From Candidatus Sabulitectum sp. (GTDB lineage: Bacteria; Fermentibacterota; Fermentibacteria; Fermentibacterales; JCC-6), in contig JAGLQD010000106.1 in the NCBI GenBank assembly GCA_023136985.1, positions 1 through 11,439 of the forward strand: a DNA stretch of 11,439 bases, in the 5' to 3' direction. Below the pieces are notes generated by a model. It was not told the origin of the DNA, did no database searches, and saw nothing but the letters and a program-made list of their open reading frames with translations. The position numbers were made by a program, and so were the translations under genes. Position 1 is the first letter of the stretch, and each line of letters starts with the position of its first letter. Below are positions 1 through 7,638 of the stretch, piece after piece.

Positions 1-1
1 T

Positions 2-1801
2 CAGGCTCCTGAGCCGGGAGCATGGATAGTAAAAAACAGCTGGGGCACAGGCTGGGGCTTTGACGGCTACTTCTTCATAAGCTACTGGGATAAGTGGTGT
101 GGCCGTGAACCATTCATGGGAACAGTTTCTTTTACCAATGTGCAGGTCATGGAGTATGATAAATTTTACTATCATGACTACCACGGGTGGCGTGATACAT
201 TCACTGGAATAGCAAAGGTTATGAACGCATTTGAAGCAGCAGATGATCACTATATTTCCGCAGTTTCATTTTTCTCCGCAGCGGATTCTGTAGACTTCAC
301 AGCGTCATTTTACCAGAGTTTCACCGGGGGAGTGCTTTCAGATCTGATAACTACCGAAACAGGTTACTCTGAGTTCCTGGGATTTCATACAATTGATCTA
401 ACCAGCCCGTTTGAACTTGCCCAGGGAGACAGTGTCTATTTTGTTATGGAATTCTCAAGCGGCGGTTATCCATATGACAGAACAGCAGAGGTTCCAGTAC
501 TTCTTGGTGCTTCCATGAGGGTGATCGTGGAATCAACAGCTTCCGAGAATGAAAGCTGGTACAACGATGGTGCCTGGCATGATCTGTATACATGGGCAGG
601 TAATCCGTACCCCGGAACAGGTAACTTCTGTCTTAAATTACTTGGGTACAATGCCGGGATCAGCATTTCTCCAGACCAGGATTTTGTTTTCCAGGGCGAA
701 GTCGGTGGCCCTTTTACGCCTGTTTCTGAAACATGGGTGCTGGAATTCATGGGCGATGGATCTGTTCAGTACGATATAAATGCCGAATCAGCGAACTGGC
801 TGGAGCTCACAGGTGCACTTTCCGGAAGTATCTCACCAGGTCAGACGATTGATATTACTGCTTCCATTACACCGGAGGCAGATGATCTTCCCTTCGGTGT
901 TTACACCGCTGATGTGGATTTCGTGAATATCACAACAGGAATGGGAAATGTTACCAGCACCGTTGTTCTCATTGTGGGAGACGCAGGGCTAATTTACAGC
1001 TGGAACATGGACTCTGATCCGGGATGGACAACTGAAGGCCTCTGGGAATGGGGTGTACCCCAGGGGATGGGCGGCTCACATGGCAATCCGGATCCTTCAA
1101 CTGGATTTACTGGAGACAATGTATACGGCTACAATCTTAATGGTGACTACACCTCCAATATGGAAGAAATGTGCCTGACAACCGGAGCAATTGATTGTTC
1201 CAATCTTTATGGTACACAGCTGCGATTCAAGAGGTTCCTTGGAGTGGAGGGCAATGAATTTGACCATGCATCTATACAGATATCAAGTGATGGAGAAACA
1301 TGGTTCTCCGTGTGGGAGAACGGTGAAGAAGAAATTACAGATAGCGACTGGAGTTCCAGGATCATAGACCTTTCCAGTTTTGCGGATACTCAGGCAACAG
1401 TCTGGATTCGCTGGGTAATGGGTACTACCGATCCAGGGTGGGAGTATTGCGGGTGGAATCTGGACGATGTGGAGATCTGGGCAGCTGGAGCTCTTTCCGT
1501 AGAAGATGGAGAGACAGTTCAGAAACTGTCACTGATCCTCTCGGGAAACAACCCGGCAGCTTCTTCCACCGCGTTCACTTGCAGAATACCATCTGCAGGT
1601 ATCCTTACCCTGCAGATTCATGATCTGTCCGGAAGGGTACTCAATACTGTTTTCAATGGTTCTGTGCCTGGTGGGGATATCACGATTCCTTTCAGTTTGA
1701 CAGATGCCAGAGGAGAGAAATTGCCAACAGGTATCTATCCGGTCATGGCCGTATGCAACGGAGAGACATCTGTTACAAGACTTGTTGTTGTTCATAACTG
1801 A
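2..1801 (+). CDS. C1A (papain-family) cysteine protease, 3' part, with lectin-like, Ig-like, MAM-like and T9SS-type sorting domains
   Basis: The reading frame is open to the left edge, so the gene is cut off and the Met codon at 116 is internal; 599 residues are visible. The first visible residues carry the papain-family motif WIVKNSWGTGWG, whose Asn (visible residue 12) is the catalytic-triad Asn. The catalytic Cys and His would lie upstream of the window. Residues about 40-215 resemble the lectin-like domain that follows C1A peptidases, including the phrase GFHTIDL. Residues about 219-325 look like a BACON/Ig-like beta domain. Residues about 331-496 look like a MAM/jelly-roll domain ending GWNLDDVEIW. 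From about 516 a type-A sorting domain runs to the end (NNPAASS, LSGR, LPTGIY, final beta strand). Family knowledge suggests an exported, surface-attached or released protease whose tail is removed by T9SS. A strong terminator follows. I am confident of the protease and sorting calls, and less so of the middle beta domains. Confidence 0.88.
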   Translation, partial: QAPEPGAWIVKNSWGTGWGFDGYFFISYWDKWCGREPFMGTVSFTNVQVMEYDKFYYHDYHGWRDTFTGIAKVMNAFEAADDHYISAVSFFSAADSVDFTASFYQSFTGGVLSDLITTETGYSEFLGFHTIDLTSPFELAQGDSVYFVMEFSSGGYPYDRTAEVPVLLGASMRVIVESTASENESWYNDGAWHDLYTWAGNPYPGTGNFCLKLLGYNAGISISPDQDFVFQGEVGGPFTPVSETWVLEFMGDGSVQYDINAESANWLELTGALSGSISPGQTIDITASITPEADDLPFGVYTADVDFVNITTGMGNVTSTVVLIVGDAGLIYSWNMDSDPGWTTEGLWEWGVPQGMGGSHGNPDPSTGFTGDNVYGYNLNGDYTSNMEEMCLTTGAIDCSNLYGTQLRFKRFLGVEGNEFDHASIQISSDGETWFSVWENGEEEITDSDWSSRIIDLSSFADTQATVWIRWVMGTTDPGWEYCGWNLDDVEIWAAGALSVEDGETVQKLSLILSGNNPAASSTAFTCRIPSAGILTLQIHDLSGRVLNTVFNGSVPGGDITIPFSLTDARGEKLPTGIYPVMAVCNGETSVTRLVVVHN

Positions 1802-1809
1802 CCAATATA

Positions 1810-1844
1810 TGCCCCGGTATTATTGTTATACCGGGGCACTTTTG
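1810..1844 (+). terminator. Rho-independent terminator after the protease gene
   Basis: A perfect 11-bp inverted repeat (TGCCCCGGTAT at 1810-1820, ATACCGGGGCA at 1828-1838) encloses a 7-nt loop and is followed by CTTTTG. It begins 8 nt after the protease stop codon. The T-run is short, so termination may be incomplete. The next gene's ribosome binding site starts only 7 nt after the hairpin, so the same structure also sits in or beside the leader of the downstream operon. Confidence 0.8.
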
Positions 1845-1845
1845 T

Positions 1846-1851
1846 AAGGAG
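1846..1851 (+). promoter_or_regulatory. Shine-Dalgarno site that fixes a TTG start
   Basis: AAGGAG lies 6 nt upstream of TTG at 1858. This strong, well-spaced site is the reason for choosing the TTG start, since the coding similarity (SRVLLVNPP) begins immediately at that codon. Confidence 0.8.
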
Positions 1852-1857
1852 ATCGCC

Positions 1858-3258
1858 TTGTCCCGAGTTCTTCTGGTTAATCCGCCATCTTCCATTGATG
1901 TTTACAGTGACAGCAAGATCAGAGTTGCTATTACTTCCGCCCCTTTTGTTACGCTGGGAGCTCTTGCAGGTGCAGTGCTTGAAGACGATCATGATGTCAG
2001 GGTGGCTGATCTTATGATAGAAGCCAGACCCATGGATGCATACAGAGATATTCTCAGAGAATGGAAACCTGATTTTGTGGGCATTACATTCACCACCCCT
2101 CTGGTTTCGGAAGCAATTACTCTGGCAGCCACTGCAAAAATGGAGTGCCCTGAGGCCATGATCATTGCAGGTGGAATTCATGCTACTACACTTCCCGGGG
2201 AAGTTCTTGAGACAAGTGATTTTGATGTGGTTGTAATGGGAGAAGGGGAAAACACTCTCCGGGAGCTCTGTCTTGGAAACGAACTTCATGGAATTGACGG
2301 CATCGCCTTTTTTCATAACAATGAGTTAGTGGTTACGAAACCAAGGGCTCCAATTATGGATCTGGATGATTTGCCAATGCCCGCCTGGCAGTTGTACAAC
2401 TTAAAGTATTACAGGTCACCGCATATTGCATCGAGAAAGAATCCTGTGGGATACATGGAGACTAATCGCGGGTGCAATCACTTCTGTACATACTGCAGCC
2501 AGACAATATTCGGACACAATGTAAGAGGAAAGAGTCCAGGGCGTGTAGTTGATGAGATGTTCAGGATGCTGGAACTGGGTTTTAACGATATCCACATAAA
2601 GGACGATAATTTTACCGCTGATATTGAAAGAGCCAAGGTTATCTGCCGACTTCTTATAGAGAAAGAATTTCCTGCTCCATGGGCTCTTCCCACTGGTGTA
2701 AATGTTCGTGATGTTGACAGTGAGTTTTTTCGCCTGGCTAAAGAGGCAGGATGCTATATGGTGTCATTCGGCATTGAGAGTGCATCTGAAGTAGTTCTAA
2801 AAAAAGTCAATAAGAAGCAATCCAGTCACCAGATAAGAAGTGCAGTAAACATGGCACATGAAGCCGGGCTTGAAACGGTTGGGTTCTTTATGATTGGCCT
2901 TCCAGGTGATACAGAGGAGACGATCAAGGAGACAATGAAATTTGCATGCAGTCTTCCACTCACTTATGCAAAGGCTTCAATGACGCTGCCTTTTCCTTCA
3001 AGCGCCCTGTTCAGACAGATAGACAGTGAGGGTCGTATAAAATCAAAGAACTGGGATATCTATAATTTCCACAGCACAACAGATGTGTGGGAGCACGAGA
3101 ATTTATCCTGGGCAGTGATTCGAAAATACTACGGCAAATTTCACAGAAGGTTTTATTTCAGACCCTCATACATCTGGAACAGATTCTGGCGTGATATTCG
3201 TATGGGTCATTTGTTGGACGATATCAAGGCTGTTCTCTCCAATAACTGGGGTGACTGA
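1858..3258 (+). CDS. B12-binding-domain radical SAM protein
   Basis: The protein has 466 residues, the usual length for cobalamin-dependent (class B-like) radical SAM enzymes. Residues 1 to about 135 form a Rossmann-type B12-binding domain (N-terminal LLVNPPSS, then AGGIHATTLPGE near 104-115 and GEGE). No DxHxxG cobalamin-ligand motif is visible, as is usual in this subgroup. The radical SAM core follows, with the CxxxCxxC cluster motif as Cys206, Cys210 and Cys213 (RGCNHFCTYC), and a later strand FFMIGLPGDTEET. Such enzymes bind a 4Fe-4S cluster and S-adenosylmethionine and carry out methylations or other radical changes on lipids, tetrapyrroles, natural products or glycans; the substrate here is unknown. 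It has a TTG start with a strong SD and is the first gene of a four-gene operon (3 nt to the next gene). The family call is firm and the reaction is not assigned. Confidence 0.92.
   Translation: MSRVLLVNPPSSIDVYSDSKIRVAITSAPFVTLGALAGAVLEDDHDVRVADLMIEARPMDAYRDILREWKPDFVGITFTTPLVSEAITLAATAKMECPEAMIIAGGIHATTLPGEVLETSDFDVVVMGEGENTLRELCLGNELHGIDGIAFFHNNELVVTKPRAPIMDLDDLPMPAWQLYNLKYYRSPHIASRKNPVGYMETNRGCNHFCTYCSQTIFGHNVRGKSPGRVVDEMFRMLELGFNDIHIKDDNFTADIERAKVICRLLIEKEFPAPWALPTGVNVRDVDSEFFRLAKEAGCYMVSFGIESASEVVLKKVNKKQSSHQIRSAVNMAHEAGLETVGFFMIGLPGDTEETIKETMKFACSLPLTYAKASMTLPFPSSALFRQIDSEGRIKSKNWDIYNFHSTTDVWEHENLSWAVIRKYYGKFHRRFYFRPSYIWNRFWRDIRMGHLLDDIKAVLSNNWGD
3248..3254 (+). promoter_or_regulatory. 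Shine-Dalgarno site that supports a second TTG start
   Basis: GGGGTGA overlaps the last codons of the radical SAM gene and lies 7 nt before TTG at 3262. The protein from this TTG begins MKKALPAILLIVLSVFIA, a good membrane-anchor sequence, which supports the start. Confidence 0.65.
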
Positions 3259-3261
3259 TCC

Positions 3262-4458
3262 TTGAAAAAAGCACTACCCGCCATTCTGTTGATAGTTCTA
3301 TCGGTGTTTATTGCAGAACGATTATTTCCTCAGATACGGATGAGGCAGCTTACTGTTGTTACAATTCCCGGTGGAGCACTTGTAACAGTCAACGGTATTG
3401 GTTCCGGTTTTTCTCCAATAACACAATTCGTGCCATCCAGCGGGGCATTCATCCAGGTGGAGAAAGATGGATTTTTCCCGTGTGATTCTCTGATACAATT
3501 CCCGATTGATACACTCTTTCTTCAGTTGAAAGAGGGTTGCCTGATTGTGGTTAATACAAATCCTCCTGGCTGTCAGATCATTTCCCATGATTTTTCCGGT
3601 ATTTCACCGTGCTCTCTCGTTGTGGAATCAGGCAGTACTGTGGATATAACGGCTTTTGGGGAGATGGGTGTTTCGGTAACCAGGGTTGTTAATGTGCTGA
3701 CTCCCGGCACCAGAATAGTAAAGATTGCAGTACCTTATGAGTTCTACGATCCTTCTATTGGATTCAGCTTTTCAGTTATCCCCAGAGATCTGCTGCCTTT
3801 CGCCATGGGGCCTTTAACGGCAGGACGATACGAGGTAACAGCACTGCAATTCTCTGATTTTATGAACTCAGTTGACCCGTTTCTGTTAAGGGACTCCTCT
3901 TCTCTCATTGGAAGAACCTGTCTTATGGACAGCATTCTGAAATGCAACTGGAAGGGACCTGTGGGTTTCAATAATGATACCACTGCATATGCTCCATTCG
4001 AGGCAATGGGCAGCTTTCCAATGGTTGGAATAACCTGGATCGGAGCCAACTGGTATTGTGACTGGCTTTCTTCGCAGAGCAGCACAGAATTGGAATTCCG
4101 ATTGCCGTACTGCGATGAATGGGAGCTTCTTGCATCTCCCGGGGCTCATCTTTCAGTTAACCTTTCAGACATCAACGAAACCATTCTCACCAGGCATCCT
4201 GAACTGGATGACGGATGGCTGGAAACTGCACCATCCGGTTCTATGGGACGAAGCAATTGGGGATTGTGTGAAATGCAGGGTAATGTATGGGAATGGACAT
4301 TCTCCCCGGGGATCGCCGCAGGTGGAAGCTGGCTTTCATCTGTTGAAGATTGTCGGTCTGAGTCCAGGATAGAGTTAAAAGATAACCTTGGTTTTCCTTT
4401 TGTGGGTTTCAGGGTTGTGGCAACAGGTTCTCCTGCTGATATTCCAGTAAGTCTTTAA
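3262..4458 (+). CDS. Membrane-anchored PEGA-domain and formylglycine-generating-enzyme (FGE/SUMF1)-like protein, probably without canonical FGE activity
   Basis: The protein has 398 residues. Residues 1 to about 22 (two Lys, then a hydrophobic stretch) are a signal peptide or signal anchor, so the rest should be outside the cytoplasm. Two PEGA-like beta repeats follow: about 30-90 (TIPGGALVTVNG) and about 93-155 (NTNPPGCQI). PEGA domains are usually found in surface or periplasmic proteins. Residues about 160-392 have the FGE/SUMF1 fold: YEVTALQFSDFMN, then FPMVGITWIGANWYCDWL, FRLPYCDEWE, GNVWEW, GGSWLS and GFRVVA. In true FGEs the two copper-binding catalytic cysteines lie in a GGSWLCxxxxC-type motif. 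Here the first is Ser359 and only the second, Cys364, remains, so sulfatase activation is unlikely; a binding or scaffold role is an inference. No sulfatase gene is visible in the window. The start is TTG, 3 nt after the radical SAM stop, in the same operon. Confidence 0.87.
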   Translation: MKKALPAILLIVLSVFIAERLFPQIRMRQLTVVTIPGGALVTVNGIGSGFSPITQFVPSSGAFIQVEKDGFFPCDSLIQFPIDTLFLQLKEGCLIVVNTNPPGCQIISHDFSGISPCSLVVESGSTVDITAFGEMGVSVTRVVNVLTPGTRIVKIAVPYEFYDPSIGFSFSVIPRDLLPFAMGPLTAGRYEVTALQFSDFMNSVDPFLLRDSSSLIGRTCLMDSILKCNWKGPVGFNNDTTAYAPFEAMGSFPMVGITWIGANWYCDWLSSQSSTELEFRLPYCDEWELLASPGAHLSVNLSDINETILTRHPELDDGWLETAPSGSMGRSNWGLCEMQGNVWEWTFSPGIAAGGSWLSSVEDCRSESRIELKDNLGFPFVGFRVVATGSPADIPVSL

Positions 4459-4480
4459 ACACAGGGAATGGGAGCTGATC

Positions 4481-6214
4481 ATGAATAGAGTTATACCAGG
4501 TGGCCCTCTTTGTCAGGCCCCAGAGTTACCAAGCATACCGGATCTTGTAATTAATGCAGCCAGAAGATTCCCGGACAGAGTAGCTGTACGGGAACCGGCG
4601 GAGCTAGGAAAATTCAAGTCAATCAACTACAGGCAGTTTGCCAGCAATATTGACTGGGTTGCACGGGGAATACTTGAGACCATAAAAGAGCCTGTTGTTG
4701 CTGTAGTAGGGAAGAACAGCATATCCTGGTACACAGCCTATCTTGCAACACATCGTGCAGGTGGAATAGTAGTGCCTGTTGACCCGGGTCTTCCCCAGTC
4801 CGACATACACAATATTCTTCACTATTCCGGTGCAAACATGATCTTTCATGATGCTGACTTCGGTGACTGGTTCGAGGACTGCAAGGATATTATTCCAGTT
4901 GTTATGAATGCGGGCTTCAAGGATGCCCCGATACTGTTCAGCAGCATTCTTCGAAAAGGCAGATCCAGCGATATCAATCTGCCTGCAGAGTATGATGTGA
5001 ACAAGATTGCCATTATCAGCTATACCTCTGGAACCACAGGATTAGCCAAGGGCGTTGTTCACTCTCAGGCCACCGTTCTTGCTGATGTGAGGCAGACCCT
5101 GCAGTTTTTCAATATAAGGGAAACTGATATTTTCCTGAGCGTATTGCCTGTTCATCATCTTTTTGAGGGAACGGTAGGTTTTCTTCTGCCTCTGGCATGT
5201 GGCGCAGAAATTGCCATTGCACACGGCCTCCGGTATGTAGCGGCAGATCTTGTTACAACCCATGCAACAGTTCTGCTGGCGGTTCCGCTCCTCTGGGAGA
5301 CATTGTATCGCCGGATCATGGATAACATCAAATCTTCTTTTGTGGGCAAAGCTAAATTCGGAGTTGGGCTCACCCTCTCAAAATTTACAGAAAAGATCGG
5401 CATAAAGGGATTCCGAAGAAAGGTCTTTGATCCTGTGCACGAGAAGTTTGGCGGAATGCTGCGTCTGCTTATTTCCGGAGGAGCCGGAATTGACCCTAAG
5501 GCAATTGAGGGGCTTGAAAAGCTGGGGTTCAGAATGCTGGAAGGGTATGGGCTCACAGAGACCGCACCTATTCTTTCCGCAAACAGGGAAAAAGCCAACA
5601 AGTATGGCAGCGTGGGGCTTCTTCTCTCTGAAGTAGAGGGAAGAATAGATGAACCGGATGAGTTTGGTGTGGGTGAAATATTAGTTAAGGGACCCAACAT
5701 CATGCTGGGTTATTACGGAAATAAGGAGGCAACTGCAGAGGTGCTTTCTGAAGACGGATGGTTCCGCACCGGTGATTTCGGTTATTTTGACAGCGAAGGC
5801 TTCCTTTTTATTACCGGACGGAAGAAGAATGTCATCATAGCCAAGAACGGCAAGAATGTTTATCCGGAAGGAATCGAGACAGAACTCAATCGCTTCAGAC
5901 ACATCAAGGAATGTATGGTTTTTGGCAGGATCTCCGAAACGAAGGGGGAAGAGATCTGTGCACTTCTTGTTCCGGACCGGGATCTGCTCATTGAGGAAGC
6001 AGAGAACCAGAATAGAAAGATAACCCAGGATGACGAGATAATGGCCATGAGAAAAGTAGTAAAGAATTATAACGCTGCAGCGGAAACCTACAAGAGGATC
6101 GCCAGTTTTATCATAAACCCCGTTGAACTCCCCAAAACTACCACTAAGAAGATCAAGAGGAATGTTGCTTTGAAAGAAGCTGGAATGTCCCCAAGCGAGG
6201 TTTTCAGACCCTGA
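4481..6214 (+). CDS. Long-chain fatty-acid--CoA ligase (AMP-forming acyl-CoA synthetase)
   Basis: The protein has 577 residues of the ANL adenylating superfamily, close to FadD/FAA1-type acyl-CoA synthetases. All main motifs are present in order: the phosphate-binding loop YTSGTTGLAKG at 181-191, GYGLTE at 355-360, TGD at 430-432, the hinge GRKKN at 446-450, and the C-terminal PKTTTKKIKR at 551-560 with the likely adenylation Lys at 557. It should activate a carboxylic acid, probably a fatty acid, to acyl-AMP and then to the CoA thioester (or load a carrier protein) in the cytoplasm. ATG at 4481 has GGGAG 6 nt upstream and lies 22 nt after the FGE-like gene. Its stop overlaps the flippase start. 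Its place between a radical enzyme and a flippase suggests activation of an acyl chain for an envelope lipid rather than fat degradation; that is inference. The exact substrate cannot be read from sequence. Confidence 0.93.
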   Translation: MNRVIPGGPLCQAPELPSIPDLVINAARRFPDRVAVREPAELGKFKSINYRQFASNIDWVARGILETIKEPVVAVVGKNSISWYTAYLATHRAGGIVVPVDPGLPQSDIHNILHYSGANMIFHDADFGDWFEDCKDIIPVVMNAGFKDAPILFSSILRKGRSSDINLPAEYDVNKIAIISYTSGTTGLAKGVVHSQATVLADVRQTLQFFNIRETDIFLSVLPVHHLFEGTVGFLLPLACGAEIAIAHGLRYVAADLVTTHATVLLAVPLLWETLYRRIMDNIKSSFVGKAKFGVGLTLSKFTEKIGIKGFRRKVFDPVHEKFGGMLRLLISGGAGIDPKAIEGLEKLGFRMLEGYGLTETAPILSANREKANKYGSVGLLLSEVEGRIDEPDEFGVGEILVKGPNIMLGYYGNKEATAEVLSEDGWFRTGDFGYFDSEGFLFITGRKKNVIIAKNGKNVYPEGIETELNRFRHIKECMVFGRISETKGEEICALLVPDRDLLIEEAENQNRKITQDDEIMAMRKVVKNYNAAAETYKRIASFIINPVELPKTTTKKIKRNVALKEAGMSPSEVFRP

Positions 6215-7629
6215 TGGCAGGTCGCAAGGCAAACAGTGCCTATATGCTTCTGGGACAGATATTCGGCAAAGCAGGTCTTTTTGTTTCGTTAATGATCTAT
6301 TCCAGATTACTAAGCGATGGTGCTTTTGGAGAGTTGCTTTTTGCTGTTGCTATTTCGGTTATTCTATTCTTCCTTTCAGATATGGGTGCATCTTTACTCA
6401 CCACAAGACGATTATTGTCCGGGGGAAGCTCCAGTGAGATTCTTTCATCGGCCTTTTGGCTGAGAACGATTCTTTCATTGGTAAGCATGGCTATTTTAGC
6501 TGCATTCAGTAAGATATTTGGTTACAGTTCTTCTCAGGTTCAATTGCTGTACATGGTGTTTCTTGGTTTTGTCCTGGATGGGTTCTGTGAGACATTTTAT
6601 GCGCTGTTCAGAGCCAGAGAAAAAATGATATTTGAGGGAATAGCAAGGGTATCACAAGGTTTTCTTGCAATAGCTATTGCCTTGATCATCCGAAGATATG
6701 ATCCAAGTTATCTCCTGATTGGCTTCTCCTATACTCTTCGATCAGTACCATCCTTGTTAATTTGCATCTTTGCTGCTGGAAAAATAACTGGAGGACTTTC
6801 AATTCGTTTCTCCGGGTCATCGGTCAAGAAGCTTTTTCTCACCGCAATACCTCTCGGGTTAATGGGCATTATTCTTGTAGCTGGTCAGAGATTGGATAAC
6901 GGTTTCGTGAAGGTTGTTCTTTCAAATTCAGCTGTTGCTGCGTGGCAGCAATGCTACCGTCTGTTTGAGCCAATGGTACTTCTGGTAGTTCCCACATTGC
7001 TTCCTGGAGCCCTGTTTGCAGACCTTTGTAAAGCGGAGCAAATTGGATGGTATCAGGTTGTTAGAAGAATTAGATGGATGACTGAAGTGTTTGTCGCTGC
7101 AGCTTTCGTCATTGTTATTCCATTGTTTTTTATTGGGATGAATGTACTTGAAGTTGTCTGGGGTTCAGACTTCCTCAGAGGTCAGAACTACAATGATGTT
7201 CAACTTGCATTAAGACTATTGTTACTATGCTTGCCAGTGACGTATATGTTTCACATCTATCTTGCAGTAGTACTCGCTCAACACAGACAGAAAATCGTTC
7301 TTCCTGTTGCTTTGGGTGCTTTCATCCTGCAAATGGCAGGTCTGGCTATCTTTCTTCCTGGGAGGGGTATTCATATAGCAGCAGTCATGCAACTTGTTTT
7401 TATCCTTGTGGTATCAATTTCGCTGGGAGTAAACGCATGGAAAAAATACGGCAGAACAGGCTTTGTCAGCGGAGCTTTACGGCCATCGATTGCTTTTGTC
7501 GCAGTAGTTCCATTCTTTGTGCTGCAACCATTTTCCCCAATTTGGAACTCATGCGTATCTCTTTTTGTTTTCATTCTTACCTGGCTAATTACTGGCGGGG
7601 GAAGGGCTGTTGCGCATCCCCCGCACTGA
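6214..7629 (+). CDS. Polysaccharide-biosynthesis flippase (Wzx/MVF, MATE-like superfamily)
   Basis: This is a 471-residue integral membrane protein with about 12-14 hydrophobic segments. They begin at about 10-32 and 41-63 and recur to the C-terminus. The N-terminal pattern (GQIFGKAGLFVSLMIYSRLLS, then FGELLFAVAI) is typical of Wzx-like flippases that move lipid-linked oligosaccharides or related lipids across the inner membrane. Short basic cytoplasmic loops such as VVRRIRW fit the fold. ATG at 6214 overlaps the upstream TGA by one base (TGATG), and only a weak GAGG lies 13 nt upstream, so translation is probably coupled to the acyl-CoA synthetase. It is the last gene of the operon, and its stop lies 9 nt from the end of the convergent gene. 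Peptidoglycan-precursor (MurJ-like) or capsule transport are alternatives; the lipid substrate is unknown. Confidence 0.86.
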   Translation: MAGRKANSAYMLLGQIFGKAGLFVSLMIYSRLLSDGAFGELLFAVAISVILFFLSDMGASLLTTRRLLSGGSSSEILSSAFWLRTILSLVSMAILAAFSKIFGYSSSQVQLLYMVFLGFVLDGFCETFYALFRAREKMIFEGIARVSQGFLAIAIALIIRRYDPSYLLIGFSYTLRSVPSLLICIFAAGKITGGLSIRFSGSSVKKLFLTAIPLGLMGIILVAGQRLDNGFVKVVLSNSAVAAWQQCYRLFEPMVLLVVPTLLPGALFADLCKAEQIGWYQVVRRIRWMTEVFVAAAFVIVIPLFFIGMNVLEVVWGSDFLRGQNYNDVQLALRLLLLCLPVTYMFHIYLAVVLAQHRQKIVLPVALGAFILQMAGLAIFLPGRGIHIAAVMQLVFILVVSISLGVNAWKKYGRTGFVSGALRPSIAFVAVVPFFVLQPFSPIWNSCVSLFVFILTWLITGGGRAVAHPPH

Positions 7630-7638
7630 TACAGTATG

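Noticed and set aside
116..118. ATG as the start of the protease gene
   Set aside because: The frame continues upstream to the window edge and contains the KNSWG papain motif, so this Met is internal.
1792..2316. Minus-strand open frame of 174 residues opposite the radical SAM gene
   Set aside because: It lies antisense to clear radical SAM coding sequence and its translation has no recognisable domain; this is a shadow.
5155..6232. Minus-strand open frames of 182-183 residues opposite the acyl-CoA synthetase
   Set aside because: They are antisense to strongly conserved ANL motifs, with low-complexity, Ser/Pro-rich or Cys/Phe-rich translations.
7595..7624. GCGGGGG/CCCCCGC inverted repeat at the end of the flippase gene as a terminator
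   Set aside because: The stem is 7-8 bp with a 14-16-nt loop, and no T-run follows on either strand.
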